A stretch of 34,674 nucleotides of DNA from Methyloversatilis universalis FAM5 (GCF_000214035.2 NZ_AFHG01000033.1:1-34674); one strand, 5' to 3'. Shown: positions 13,563 to 21,905, numbered from the stretch's first letter. Numbers and translations: made by a program. Notes: a model not told the origin generated them from the sequence alone.

Positions 13563-15626
13563 TCAGCCCTGTATGCCCAGTTCGCGTGCCGAGGCGAGCA
13601 CCGCGCGGGCATCGACGCGGGCGGCGTTGAGCCGGTTGGCGAGCGGGCCGATCTGGGCGTCCGGCGTCAGCACCGCCTGCTCGGACGACAGCAGTTCGGT
13701 CAGTTCCCGGCGTGCGCTGTCCATCTGCGTGGCCGCGTGGGTGGGGTCGGCCTGGGCGGTGAGCCGGCGCGCTGCCGCCAGATGGGCGAGCAGCAGATAG
13801 CCGCGCGTCGTGAAGGCATTGATCGGTGCCAGCGGCAGCTGTTCCGATGCCGGTTCGTCGCGCATGCGGGCGGCCGCATCCGACAGCGCGGCCAGTGCGT
13901 CCTGTACCTGACGGCGGGCCAGCCGGTAATTCAGATCCGAGGTGTCCGGCACCAGCGCTACGCCCACGTAGTCACGCAGCGCGCCGAGCAGGCGGGTGGC
14001 CAGCGCCGGCACGGTATTGCGCTCCCAGGTCGGCAGCACCCGGCTGAACAGCCACGCGATCGCCACGCCGGCTGCGGTGTCGAGGAAGCGCTCGGAAATG
14101 TGGAAGCTGCCGGGCGCGATCAGGTGCAGCTGCAGCAGTGACATGACGCAGGCGGCAGTCACCGTGACCCGGTAGCGCACCGTGATGAAGGCGTGCGCGA
14201 TGCCGATGCAGACGAACACGATGCCCAGCAGCACTTCGGGGGCGCTCACCCAGTGCAGCACCGCCGCGACGAACAGGCAGCCCAGGGCATTGCCGACCAT
14301 GCGGTCGGTCTGGCGCTGCTTCGTCTGGCTGAAGCTGGCGCGCATCACCAGCGACACGGTGAGCAGTATCCAGTAGCCGTGGCTGGCCCAGGGCAGCCAC
14401 TGCGACAGCAGGAAGGCGGCGGCCATCGCCAGCGTCAGCCGCAGCGCGTAGCGCAGCACCGGCGAATCGGCGTGCAGTGCGTCGCGCAGCGCGCGCGGCG
14501 CGAAGCTGGAGCGGGACAGGAAGCGACCCATGTCGACGTCGGCCACCGGCACCTGCTCGCGCAGGGCGCGGTCCACCCGGCGCAGGCCGTCGATGGCACC
14601 CAGCAGCTTGCGCCGGCCGGCTTCCAGCACCGCCAGCGCGCCGCTGCGGTCGCTCGAACTGTCCGCCGCCAGCGCCGCGACCTCGAAATCCAGCGCGGGG
14701 CGGGTGTTGCGGTAGGGCGTATCGTCGAGCACGGTGTCGCGGCTGGACAGATCGCAGTGGGCCAGTCGAAGCACGTCATCGGCGGCGGTGCGCGTCATGG
14801 CGGCCAGCAGGTGCAGCACGCGGTGATCGCCGAAGGCTTCGCGCAGCGGCGCGTAGTCGCCCTGGCTGGCCAGCACCGCCTCGTGCGCATCGATCAGCGC
14901 GAGCAGACCGTTGGCCAGCGCCTGCTGTTCCGGCGTGCAGTGGTCGACCAGCACGAAGTCGCGCGCGGTCTGCAGCCGTTCGCCGAACACCGCCTGCCGT
15001 CTGACCAGTTCGGCATACACCTCGTCCAGATCGCGCGCCGGATCGAACAGCGCGGCCTTGCCGCGCACGTAGTCGGCGAAGGCGTACAGCGCATCGACCA
15101 GCGCCCGTCGCCGCATCGCGGTATCGGTCAGCCGGGCCATCCCGACCGCGTAGGCGAGATAGCACAGCCCGCCGGCGAACTGCAGTGCGAGATGAATCGC
15201 CTGTTCGCGCGGCGGCAGGTCGGGCTGAGCCATCGTGAAGGCCATCACCATCATCATGCCGTAGCCCAGCGGCAGGCCCGGCTTGCCCCAGGCGGTGGCC
15301 ATCGCCGACGCGAAGGTGATCAGCAGCACCGCGGCGCCCAGCAGCGGCGTGCTGTGATGGGTGGCGAGCACGATGAGCGCGACCGCCGGCATCTGCAGCA
15401 GGTTGGCCAGCTGCAGCGGCAGCTTGTTGCGGCGGGGCACCGGAATGTCGGTCAGGCTGACGATGAGGGCGCCGGCGGCCATCGCGATCGCGGTCTGCGT
15501 GTCGGCCACCAGCCAGGCGAGCAGGGTGACCAGCGCCACGCCGAGCGAACAGCCGAAGCCGCTCAGCGCGTGGTGGTTGCGGATCTGACGTGACAGCAGC
15601 GGGTTGCGGGTGATGCGGTGGAGCAT
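13563..15626 (-). CDS. FUSC/YccS-family inner-membrane efflux transporter
   Basis: A 687-residue membrane protein with the doubled FUSC layout. Hydrophobic segments at about 22-165 (ALSGFGCSLGVALVTLLAW, AIAMAAGALIVSL) are followed by a long cytoplasmic helical domain (about 170-385). A second membrane block at about 390-520 includes RLTLAMAAAFLLSQWLPW, GYWILLTVSLVMRASFSQT, a family signature and RYRVTVTAACVMSLLQL. A soluble C-terminal domain follows. FUSC proteins (YccS, AaeB) export aromatic acids and other toxic compounds, with AaeB needing an AaeA membrane-fusion partner; none is seen here. It is the last gene of a minus-strand operon behind a sensor kinase and response regulator (44-base gap), so these probably sense a stress and induce it. 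Confidence 0.9.
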   Translation of the reverse strand: MLHRITRNPLLSRQIRNHHALSGFGCSLGVALVTLLAWLVADTQTAIAMAAGALIVSLTDIPVPRRNKLPLQLANLLQMPAVALIVLATHHSTPLLGAAVLLITFASAMATAWGKPGLPLGYGMMMVMAFTMAQPDLPPREQAIHLALQFAGGLCYLAYAVGMARLTDTAMRRRALVDALYAFADYVRGKAALFDPARDLDEVYAELVRRQAVFGERLQTARDFVLVDHCTPEQQALANGLLALIDAHEAVLASQGDYAPLREAFGDHRVLHLLAAMTRTAADDVLRLAHCDLSSRDTVLDDTPYRNTRPALDFEVAALAADSSSDRSGALAVLEAGRRKLLGAIDGLRRVDRALREQVPVADVDMGRFLSRSSFAPRALRDALHADSPVLRYALRLTLAMAAAFLLSQWLPWASHGYWILLTVSLVMRASFSQTKQRQTDRMVGNALGCLFVAAVLHWVSAPEVLLGIVFVCIGIAHAFITVRYRVTVTAACVMSLLQLHLIAPGSFHISERFLDTAAGVAIAWLFSRVLPTWERNTVPALATRLLGALRDYVGVALVPDTSDLNYRLARRQVQDALAALSDAAARMRDEPASEQLPLAPINAFTTRGYLLLAHLAAARRLTAQADPTHAATQMDSARRELTELLSSEQAVLTPDAQIGPLANRLNAARVDARAVLASARELGIQG

Positions 15627-15670
15627 GGGTGAGCTGCGTGGTGGTGCGATGGGATGGAGTGGGGCCGGGT

Positions 15671-16297
15671 TCAGCCGTGGTCGCGGCGGCGCTGCAGCGC
15701 GAACTTCAGCAGTGCGGCGGCGCTGTCGAGGTCGAACTTGCGCTTGATGTTGATGCGGTGGCTTTCCACCGTGCGCACCGACAGATCGAGCCGCGCGGCG
15801 ATTTCCTTGTTGCCCAGGCCGTCCGCGATCAGGTCCAGCACCTCGCGTTCGCGCGGTGTCAGTTCAGGCTCGGGCAGGCTGGCGCTGACCAGCGCGTCGG
15901 CCACCCGGGCGCTGAAGTAGCGGCTGCCGGCGCCGACCGCATCGATGGCGGCGACGATCTCGGCCGACGGGCTGTCCTTCAGCACATAGCCGCGCGCGCC
16001 GGCGCGGAAGGCTTCGACCACGTACTGCGGTTCGTCGTGCATGGTGAGCATGATCACCTTCAGGTCGGGCGCGATCTGGTGCAGCCGCCGGGTCAGTTCG
16101 ATGCCGTGGACGTCGCGCATCGAAATGTCCATCAGCACGCAGTCCGGCGCGTGCCGCTGCACCGCGTCCAGCGCCTCGGCTGCGTTGCCGGCTTCGGCCA
16201 CCACGGTGTAGCGGTCCACCGCTTCCAGCCGCGCGCGCAGGCCGTCCCGCACCAGGGGGTGGTCATCGACGAGCAGCAGGCGCAGGGTGGCGGTCAT
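15671..16297 (-). CDS. NarL/FixJ-family response regulator
   Basis: A 208-residue two-domain regulator. The receiver (1-120) has the acidic pair D11/D12, the phospho-acceptor D57 in CVLMDISM, the conserved Thr in VIMLTMHD and K107 in YVLKDS. The C-terminal LuxR-type HTH (about 145-205) shows LTPREREVLDLIADGLGNKE and LSVRTVESHRINIKRKF. It starts at the ATG at 16297, 17 bases behind the stop of the cognate sensor kinase, and is followed 44 bases later by the FUSC exporter gene. It is therefore the likely transcriptional activator of this operon. Local target sites could not be identified by eye. Confidence 0.94.
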   Translation of the reverse strand: MTATLRLLLVDDHPLVRDGLRARLEAVDRYTVVAEAGNAAEALDAVQRHAPDCVLMDISMRDVHGIELTRRLHQIAPDLKVIMLTMHDEPQYVVEAFRAGARGYVLKDSPSAEIVAAIDAVGAGSRYFSARVADALVSASLPEPELTPREREVLDLIADGLGNKEIAARLDLSVRTVESHRINIKRKFDLDSAAALLKFALQRRRDHG

Positions 16298-16314
16298 GGC
16301 GTCCGGACGATCGG

Positions 16315-17670
16315 TCACGTGAGGGGCAGGCGGGCGGACAGCAGCGTACCCGAGCCGTCGGAATAAAGCTCGAAGCGGCCGCCGAGCGCCTCGATGCGCT
16401 CGCGCATGCTGCTCAGACCCAGACCGCGCTGCGGCGACGCGGACACCGACTCCACGTCGAAGCCGCGGCCGTCGTCGCGGATGTCCAGCCAGAGCGCACC
16501 GCTTTCCGCTACCAGCCTGAGCGTGAGCCGGGTGGCGCGGGCGTGGCGTTCGACATTGTTCAGCGCTTCCTGCAGCAGCCGGAACAGCGCGGTGCCGGCG
16601 TCGCCGGGGGCGACCAGGCTGTCGTCCGCCTCGATGTCGACCGCGACGCCGCTGCGCTGGGCGAATTCGTCCAGCACCTGGCGCATGGCCGGCACCAGGC
16701 CCAGCGTGTCCAGCATGGTCGGACGCAGGCCGTGCGAAATGCGGCGCACGTCGCCCAGCACCTCCTCGACGCCGGCCAGCCCGCGCGACAGCGTGGTGCG
16801 CGCGGCGTTCGCCGGGTCGGGCAGGGGCTGCGCCTGATCCAGCCGCGCCTGGGCCGACTCCAGCAGGAACTTGACCGATACCAGGCTCTGGCTCACGCCA
16901 TCGTGCAGTTCGCGCGCCACCCGGGACCGCTCCTTCTCCTGCGAGCGCACGACCTGGCGCGCCAGTTCGCGCATCTTCTGTTCGGCGTCGCGCCGGTCCG
17001 ACACGTTGAGCGCCAGCCCAGCCAGCGCCACCAGCAGCGTGGCGACCACCGCGATGCCGGCGATCACGCCCATGGTGTTCCGTATCGCGACCTGGGCCTG
17101 CCGGTCTATGCGCTCGCGCGCCGCCACGATGTCGTCGGTGTACAGGCCGGTGCCGATCATCCAGCCCCATTCGGGCACGATGGCCACATAGCCCAGCTTG
17201 TTCTCGGTGCGCCCGGTGGACGGTCGCCGCCACACGAAGTCGACGAAGCCGCCGCCCTCGCGGGCGCGGGCGATCAGGTTCTGGATGGTGGGCCGGCCCT
17301 GCGCGTCGCGCACCTCCCACAGATTGCGGCCAACCAGATCCGGCTGGCGCGGGTGCATCAGTGCGCGGCCGTCCATGTCATAGACGAAGAAATATCCGTC
17401 GTCCCCGAATTCCAGCTGGCTCAGCACGTCCAGCGCGGCGGCCCGCGCGGCCGGGTCGCTGCGGGCAGTCAGGTGCTCGATGCTGGCCAGTGCCAGCGTC
17501 ACGTAGTTCTGCAGCTCGTGTCGGCGGGCGTCCATCAGCGCGGGCTCGACGATGGCGTGTTCGGCGTCGGTCAGCGCCTGCGACTGCAGTTTCACCACCG
17601 CCGCCACCGCCGCAATGGCGAGCAGCAGCGGCACGACCGCGAGCAGGACGAATTTGAGGCGCAGTTGCAT
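16315..17670 (-). CDS. Cache-domain sensor histidine kinase (NarX/DegS type)
   Basis: A 451-residue membrane sensor kinase. TM1 lies at about 5-27. A periplasmic single Cache domain spans about 30-190, with the signature GYFFVYDMDGRALMHPRQPDLVG and WGWMIGTGLYTDDI. TM2 is at about 200-222. A HisKA_3 dimerisation domain has the phosphorylated H256 in ARELHDGVSQSL, and a HATPase_c domain shows the N box around N371/N372 (LQEALNNVERHA), the G1 box DDGRGFD (400-405) and GLGLSSMRERI. Cache domains of this type usually bind small organic acids or similar ligands; this ligand is not known. It is the first gene of the kinase-regulator-FUSC operon. The start is the ATG at 17670, directly before TM1. 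Confidence 0.94.
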   Translation of the reverse strand: MQLRLKFVLLAVVPLLLAIAAVAAVVKLQSQALTDAEHAIVEPALMDARRHELQNYVTLALASIEHLTARSDPAARAAALDVLSQLEFGDDGYFFVYDMDGRALMHPRQPDLVGRNLWEVRDAQGRPTIQNLIARAREGGGFVDFVWRRPSTGRTENKLGYVAIVPEWGWMIGTGLYTDDIVAARERIDRQAQVAIRNTMGVIAGIAVVATLLVALAGLALNVSDRRDAEQKMRELARQVVRSQEKERSRVARELHDGVSQSLVSVKFLLESAQARLDQAQPLPDPANAARTTLSRGLAGVEEVLGDVRRISHGLRPTMLDTLGLVPAMRQVLDEFAQRSGVAVDIEADDSLVAPGDAGTALFRLLQEALNNVERHARATRLTLRLVAESGALWLDIRDDGRGFDVESVSASPQRGLGLSSMRERIEALGGRFELYSDGSGTLLSARLPLT

Positions 17671-18071
17671 GGCGCGATTCGGGAGCAGGGGTGCGAATGA
17701 TAAGGGCTGCGGCCGGCCCGCTGAGGATCTTGTGGCGGCCGCTGACGAACGAAGGCCAGAAGGGCTTCGCTGCGACGGACCGGGCCTCCGGTACGGCGCC
17801 GAACTGCGGATCGAGCGCCGCGATCGCGGCGAGGGCGCCGCTCCCACACTTCTTGTGCAGCCCGGCGTCTTTACGGGCGGCAGGCGGGGCGTCGTGACCG
17901 CGCCCGGGGTTTTCCTGCGACAAAGGACGCTGTCGCCCTCCGCCTACAGGGTGCTGCCGCATCGCCGATACGCCGGGCGTCCGCCGACGGCCATGATTCA
18001 GTCCATGCAGCAGCGATCGCCGGCGATCTGCCTGCGGACGCATTCCCCAACCATCCGGTCAGGAGGTCGTC
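17671..18071. other. Intergenic region between sensor kinase and stress operon
   Basis: This 401-base divergent spacer has no convincing gene. It holds one REP-like element (17816-17848) and an inverted repeat GCGACA / TGTCGC (17917-17922 and 17931-17936, eight-base spacer) about 140 bases upstream of the DUF1328 start, which may be part of the promoter region of the stress operon. A strong AGGAGG ribosome binding site ends it at 18061-18066. Confidence 0.5.
17816..17848 (-). repeat. REP-like element, copy A
   Basis: Read on the minus strand it begins TGTGGGAGCGGCGCC, continues through a short loop to CGCCGC and ends GATCGCGGCG. The core is the stem GCGGCG / CGCCGC with a four-base loop preceded by the head TGTGGGA. 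It has the same design as three copies at 23.1-23.3 kb. Confidence 0.75.
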
Positions 18072-18245
18072 ATGCTCAAGTGGGCACTCATCTTCGCACT
18101 GATATCGCTGGTGGCCGGTCTGTTCGGCTTCACCGGCATCGCGGCCGGGGCCGCAGGCATCGCCAAGATCCTGTTCTACGTATTCGTCGTCGTGTTCCTC
18201 ATCTTCCTGGTGCTCGGCCTGCTGGGCATCAAGGCGTTGAGCTGA
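18072..18245 (+). CDS. DUF1328 (YtjA family) small membrane protein
   Basis: A 57-residue, almost wholly hydrophobic protein with two predicted membrane helices: about 4-24 ([20 protein letters not shown]) and 31-52 ([20 protein letters not shown]). It starts MLKWALIF and ends in a short polar tail, exactly the length and pattern of the DUF1328/YtjA family. A near-perfect ribosome binding site (AGGAGG, 18061-18066) lies five bases before the ATG. Function is unknown; the family is often found in stress or stationary-phase clusters. It leads a three-gene plus-strand unit with a ferritin-like protein (29 bases on) and CsbD. Confidence 0.9.
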   Translation: MLKWALIFALISLVAGLFGFTGIAAGAAGIAKILFYVFVVVFLIFLVLGLLGIKALS

Positions 18246-18274
18246 CCGGCGCCCAACGGACAAGGAGCTCATCC

Positions 18275-18829
18275 ATGATCGTATCGACGCTATCCCGCCC
18301 GGCCGAGGCCGGCCCGCTGAACCTCGACAACGCGGCGCTGCAGCAGGCGCGGCAGAACCTGAACGACGGCGCGGTGACGCCGACGGGCTCCCCCTGGCGC
18401 GAAGACATCGTCCGGCTGCTGAACCACGCGCTGGCGACCGAACTGGTGTGCGTGCTGCGCTACAAGCGCCACCACTTCACCGCGCACGGGCTCAATTCGC
18501 CCGCCATCGCCGAGGAATTCCGCGAGCACGCGGATGAAGAGGCGGCTCACGCCGACAGCCTGGCGCGACGCATCGTGCAGCTGGGGGGCGAGCCGGACTT
18601 CAACCCCTCGCGCCTGCTCGACAGCAGCCACGCGGACTACGACGAGGCGGTCGAACTCAAGTCCATGGTGCGGGCCAATCTGGTCGCCGAGCGGATCGCA
18701 ATCGAAAGCTACCGCCAGATGATCGGACTGATCGGCGACAAGGACCCGACCACCCGCCGGCTGCTCGAGGACATCCTCCGTGACGAGGAAGAGCACGCCG
18801 ACGAACTGGCCGCGCTGCTCGACAACTGA
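18275..18829 (+). CDS. Ferritin-like (bacterioferritin-type) diiron protein
   Basis: A 184-residue four-helix protein. The full ferroxidase ligand pattern of bacterioferritins is visible: E56 (ATELVCVLRY), E89xxH92 (EEAAHADSL), E139 (VAERIAIESY) and E171xxH174 (EEEHADEL). The tyrosine/arginine-rich RYKRHHF segment follows the first Glu. An N-terminal extension of about 40 residues is longer than in Bfr. It likely oxidises or stores iron or scavenges peroxide as a cytoplasmic oligomer; whether it forms a 24-mer cage is not visible. A good ribosome binding site (AAGGAG, 18262-18267) sets the start. It lies between DUF1328 and CsbD genes, which supports a role in general or oxidative stress. Confidence 0.88.
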   Translation: MIVSTLSRPAEAGPLNLDNAALQQARQNLNDGAVTPTGSPWREDIVRLLNHALATELVCVLRYKRHHFTAHGLNSPAIAEEFREHADEEAAHADSLARRIVQLGGEPDFNPSRLLDSSHADYDEAVELKSMVRANLVAERIAIESYRQMIGLIGDKDPTTRRLLEDILRDEEEHADELAALLDN

Positions 18830-18874
18830 GCGCGGCGCATCGAAGTTTTTCCAACCACCGAGAAAGGACGTGTC

Positions 18875-19078
18875 ATGAACAGCGACCGTATCGAAGGCAA
18901 CTGGAAGCAGCTGAAAGGCAAGGTGAAGGAACAGTGGGGCAAGCTCACCGACGATGAACTGGATGTGATCGAAGGCCGTCGCGAACAGCTGGCCGGCCGC
19001 ATCCAGGAGCGCTACGGCCTTGCGCGCGAGGAGGCGGAACGGCAGGTGCGCGACTGGGAAAAGCGGCTGAAGAACTGA
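18875..19078 (+). CDS. CsbD family stress-response protein
   Basis: A 67-residue, highly charged soluble protein. It has the CsbD signature at its start (NSDRIEGNWKQLKGKVKEQW, then GKLTDDELDVIEGRREQLAGRI) and a C-terminal helix typical of the proteobacterial YjbJ subgroup (YGLAREEAERQVRDWEKRL). The family is induced by general stress or stationary phase, and its biochemical role is not established. A GAAAGGA ribosome binding site precedes the ATG. It is third in the operon after DUF1328 and the ferritin-like gene, and an intrinsic terminator follows 20 bases after the stop. Confidence 0.95.
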   Translation: MNSDRIEGNWKQLKGKVKEQWGKLTDDELDVIEGRREQLAGRIQERYGLAREEAERQVRDWEKRLKN

Positions 19079-19097
19079 TCTTCCTGTCTTCGTGGCC

Positions 19098-19114
19098 GGC
19101 GCCTTGCGCCTTTT
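19098..19114 (+). terminator. Intrinsic terminator after csbD
   Basis: GGCGC, a CTT loop, GCGCC and then TTTT form a short stem with a U-run, 20 bases after the csbD stop. It closes the DUF1328-ferritin-CsbD operon. Confidence 0.6.
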
Positions 19115-19226
19115 CCCTGCCGTCAGGTGACATCTGCCAGCAAGGCAGCGCAGCAGGGTAGCCGGCCGCTTTTCCCCACCGGGCGCGGCTCTTGTACAAG
19201 ACCGCGCCCGCTCTTTTGAAAGACCA

Positions 19227-19258
19227 AGGGTAAACCCCTACGTGTTTCCACTCAGTGG
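19227..19258 (+). promoter_or_regulatory. Two palindromes upstream of cstA (candidate operators)
   Basis: AGGG-N5-CCCT (19227-19239) and the perfect palindrome CCACT-C-AGTGG (19248-19258) have centres 20 bases apart, about two helical turns, and lie 115-145 bases before the cstA start. They sit in an AT-richer patch and are good candidates for activator or repressor sites. The binding protein is unknown. Confidence 0.4.
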
Positions 19259-19372
19259 TGCTGCGTAATCGCACCGATGCGCCCGCTCCGGCCCGCTGCC
19301 CATACTCAGCGCAGGCCGCAAAGAGGCGGTCGCGGGCAGTCCGGTTCAGCCGGCGCCATCGAGAGGAGACAT

Positions 19373-21439
19373 ATGAACACACTGCTACCCAAACTCGGCT
19401 GGGCCGCGCTCGCGCTGCTCGGTGCCTGTGCGCTCGGCGTGGTCGCGCTGTCGCGCGGCGAAACCATCAGCGCGCTCTGGATCGTCATCGCGGCGGTTTC
19501 GGTCTACTTCATCGCCTACCGTTTCTACGCGCGCTTCATCGCCTACAAGGTGATCGGGGTCGACGGCTCGCGCATCACGCCTGCCTGGGCGAAGAACGAC
19601 GGTCTGGACTACGTGCCGACCAACCGCAACATCCTGTTCGGTCACCATTTCGCGGCCATCGCCGGCGCCGGTCCGCTGGTCGGCCCGGTGCTCGCGGCGC
19701 AGATGGGCTATCTGCCGGGCATGCTGTGGATTCTGGCCGGCGTGGTGTTCGCCGGTGCGGTGCAGGATTTCCTGGTGCTGTTCATTTCCAGCCGTCGCGA
19801 CGGCCGCTCGCTGGGCGACCTGATCAAGTCGGAAATGGGTGCGGTGCCGGGCGTGATCGCGCTGTTCGGCGCCTTCATGATCATGGTCATCATCCTCGCG
19901 GTGCTGGCGCTCATCGTGGTGAAGGCGCTCGCGCATTCGCCCTGGGGCACCTTCACCGTCGCGGCCACGATCCCCATCGCCATCCTGATGGGCATCTACA
20001 TGCGCTACATCCGCCCGGGCAAGATCGGCGAGATCTCGCTGGTCGGCTTCGTGCTGCTGATGGCCGCCATCGTGGTCGGCGGCTGGGTCGCGGCCGATCC
20101 GGTGTGGGGCCCGATGTTCACCTTCGACGGCAAAGAGCTGACCTGGATGCTGATCGGCTACGGCTTCATCGCCTCGGTGCTGCCGGTGTGGCTGCTGCTC
20201 GCTCCGCGTGACTATCTGTCGACCTTCCTGAAGATCGGCACCATCGTCGGCCTGGCGCTGGGCATCGTGTTCGTTGCGCCGCAGCTGCAGATGCCGGCCA
20301 TCACCAAGTTCATCGACGGCACCGGTCCGGTGTGGTCGGGCAACCTGTTCCCCTTCCTGTTCATCACCATCGCCTGTGGCGCGGTGTCCGGCTTCCACGC
20401 GCTGATTTCGTCGGGCACCACGCCCAAGCTGCTGGACAAGGAAACCGATGCGCCGCTGATCGGCTACGGCGGCATGCTGATGGAGTCCTTCGTCGCCATC
20501 ATGGCGCTGGTCGCGGCCTCGGTCATCGATCCGGGTGTCTATTTCGCGATGAACAGCCCGGCGGCGCTGATCGGCAAGACCGCGCAGGAAGCGGCCACCG
20601 TGATTTCGCAGTGGGGCTTCGTGGTCACGCCGGAACTGCTGACGCAGACCGCGGCCGATGTCGGTGAATCGACCATCATTTCGCGTGCCGGCGGTGCGCC
20701 GACGCTGGCGGTGGGCATGGCTCACATCCTGCATCAGGTGATCGGCGGCCAGGGCATGATGGCCTTCTGGTATCACTTCGCCATCCTGTTCGAAGCGCTG
20801 TTCATCCTGACCGCAGTCGATGCGGGCACCCGTGCCGGCCGCTTCATGCTGCAGGATCTGATGGGTACCTTCGTGCCGGCCTTCAAGCGCACCGAAGCCC
20901 TCATCCCCAACCTGGTCGCGACCGGTCTGTGCGTCGCCGCCTGGGGCTACTTCCTGTACCAGGGCGTGGTCGATCCGCTGGGCGGCATCAACACCCTGTG
21001 GCCGCTGTTCGGTGTCGCGAACCAGATGCTGGCCGCCGTCGCACTGGTGCTGGCCACCGTGGTGCTGGTGAAGATGAAGAAGCAGCGCTACATCTGGGTG
21101 ACCGTGCTGCCCACCGTGTGGCTGCTCGCCTGCACGCTGACCGCCGGCTGGCAGAAGGTGTTCAGCGAGAACCCGAAGATCGGTTTCCTTGCGCACGCCG
21201 CCAAATTCAGCGCCGCTGCCGAAAACGGCGAGGTGCTGGCGCCGGCCAAGAGCATCGAGCAGATGCAGCAGGTCATCTTCAACGACTACGTCGATGCGGC
21301 GCTGGCTTCGCTGTTCGTGCTGGTGGTGTTGTCGATCACCTTCTTCGGCATCCGCAAGGTGCTGCAGGCACTGCGCAGCGAACAGCCTACCGTGCGCGAA
21401 ACCCACCACGGCGTGCACGCCGCGGCCGGGAAGGTCTGA
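19373..21439 (+). CDS. cstA: CstA/BtsT-family carbon-starvation transporter
   Basis: A 688-residue polytopic inner-membrane protein close to the length of E. coli CstA (701) and BtsT. Family segments run in order: YFIAYRFYARFIAYKV, the PTNRNILFGHHFAAIAGAGP signature, GPVLAAQMGYLPGMLWI, QDFLVLFISSRRDGRSLGDL, SGFHALISSGTTPKLL, and a C-terminal CstA_5TM part with DAGTRAGRFMLQD and INTLWPLFGVANQMLAA. Known members import pyruvate or peptides using protons. The downstream yjiX and yjiA genes match the btsT operon of enterobacteria, so pyruvate uptake is plausible; CstA and BtsT cannot be told apart here. The ATG at 19373 has GAGAGGAG (19361-19368) in front, and the longer upstream frame is ignored. 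Confidence 0.94.
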   Translation: MNTLLPKLGWAALALLGACALGVVALSRGETISALWIVIAAVSVYFIAYRFYARFIAYKVIGVDGSRITPAWAKNDGLDYVPTNRNILFGHHFAAIAGAGPLVGPVLAAQMGYLPGMLWILAGVVFAGAVQDFLVLFISSRRDGRSLGDLIKSEMGAVPGVIALFGAFMIMVIILAVLALIVVKALAHSPWGTFTVAATIPIAILMGIYMRYIRPGKIGEISLVGFVLLMAAIVVGGWVAADPVWGPMFTFDGKELTWMLIGYGFIASVLPVWLLLAPRDYLSTFLKIGTIVGLALGIVFVAPQLQMPAITKFIDGTGPVWSGNLFPFLFITIACGAVSGFHALISSGTTPKLLDKETDAPLIGYGGMLMESFVAIMALVAASVIDPGVYFAMNSPAALIGKTAQEAATVISQWGFVVTPELLTQTAADVGESTIISRAGGAPTLAVGMAHILHQVIGGQGMMAFWYHFAILFEALFILTAVDAGTRAGRFMLQDLMGTFVPAFKRTEALIPNLVATGLCVAAWGYFLYQGVVDPLGGINTLWPLFGVANQMLAAVALVLATVVLVKMKKQRYIWVTVLPTVWLLACTLTAGWQKVFSENPKIGFLAHAAKFSAAAENGEVLAPAKSIEQMQQVIFNDYVDAALASLFVLVVLSITFFGIRKVLQALRSEQPTVRETHHGVHAAAGKV

Positions 21440-21593
21440 CATGAAAGCTCCGCGCTCACCGTGTGCGCCGTTCCGCGAGCGGGCTGTGCGCCCCGGCGGT
21501 CAGGTCGGCGCCGCACGGTGCGCGTGGAGGGCTGAGCCGAACACGTCCGGGCACTCCGGCTGGCTGCGTGCCCCACAAGGGCCGCAGGCCGTG

Positions 21594-21632
21594 CCTGCCG
21601 CAGATCTGCCGACCTCGCGGGTCTGTGGCAGG
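21594..21632 (+). other. Intercistronic stem-loop between cstA and yjiX
   Basis: CCTGCCGCAG (21594-21603) pairs with CTGTGGCAGG (21623-21632), ten pairs including one G-U, inside the unusually long 218-base gap between the two genes. No U-run follows. It could set relative expression or stabilise the cstA mRNA. Confidence 0.45.
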
Positions 21633-21657
21633 CCGGGCGTGTCCCAGGGAGCGCGAC

Positions 21658-21852
21658 ATGTTTAAGGATCTGGCCCGGATGGGCGAATACCTCGGGCAAG
21701 CTGCCCGCCTCATGGTGGGACTGCCCGATTACGATACCTACGTTCAGCACATGCGCATGAAGCACCCGGACCAGGCGCCCATGACGTATGAAGAGTTTTT
21801 CCGCGAACGCCAGGAGGCGCGCTTCGGCGGCGCTTCCGGCAAATGTTGCTAG
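21658..21852 (+). CDS. YbdD/YjiX family small protein
   Basis: A 64-residue protein of the YbdD/YjiX (DUF466) family. It shows the expected LARMGEYLGQAARLMVGLPD, then YDTYVQHMRMKHPDQAPMTY and the EEFFRERQEARFGG tail, and ends in two cysteines. These proteins are encoded directly behind CstA or BtsT and are thought to assist the transporter; the mechanism is not known. AGGGAG (21645-21650) precedes the ATG at 21658, and the in-frame upstream extension has no family content. It lies 218 bases after cstA, a larger gap than usual. Confidence 0.93.
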   Translation: MFKDLARMGEYLGQAARLMVGLPDYDTYVQHMRMKHPDQAPMTYEEFFRERQEARFGGASGKCC

Positions 21853-21905
21853 ACCGGCGTCCATGATGACGTCGGTCTTCACCGATGTACCACCCTCCTC
21901 CTATT

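Noticed and set aside
19385-21442. 685-codon minus-strand frame opposite cstA, rich in His/Gln/Asp
   Set aside because: Mirror frame of a hydrophobic membrane protein (Leu/Val/Ile codons read as Gln/Asp/His). It has no domain.
21441-21665. 74-codon frame between cstA and yjiX starting just after the cstA stop
   Set aside because: A ribosome-binding-like GGGAAGG precedes it, but the peptide is Pro/Arg/Ala-rich with no family look, and it overlaps the yjiX start. I treat the region as a structured intercistronic gap.
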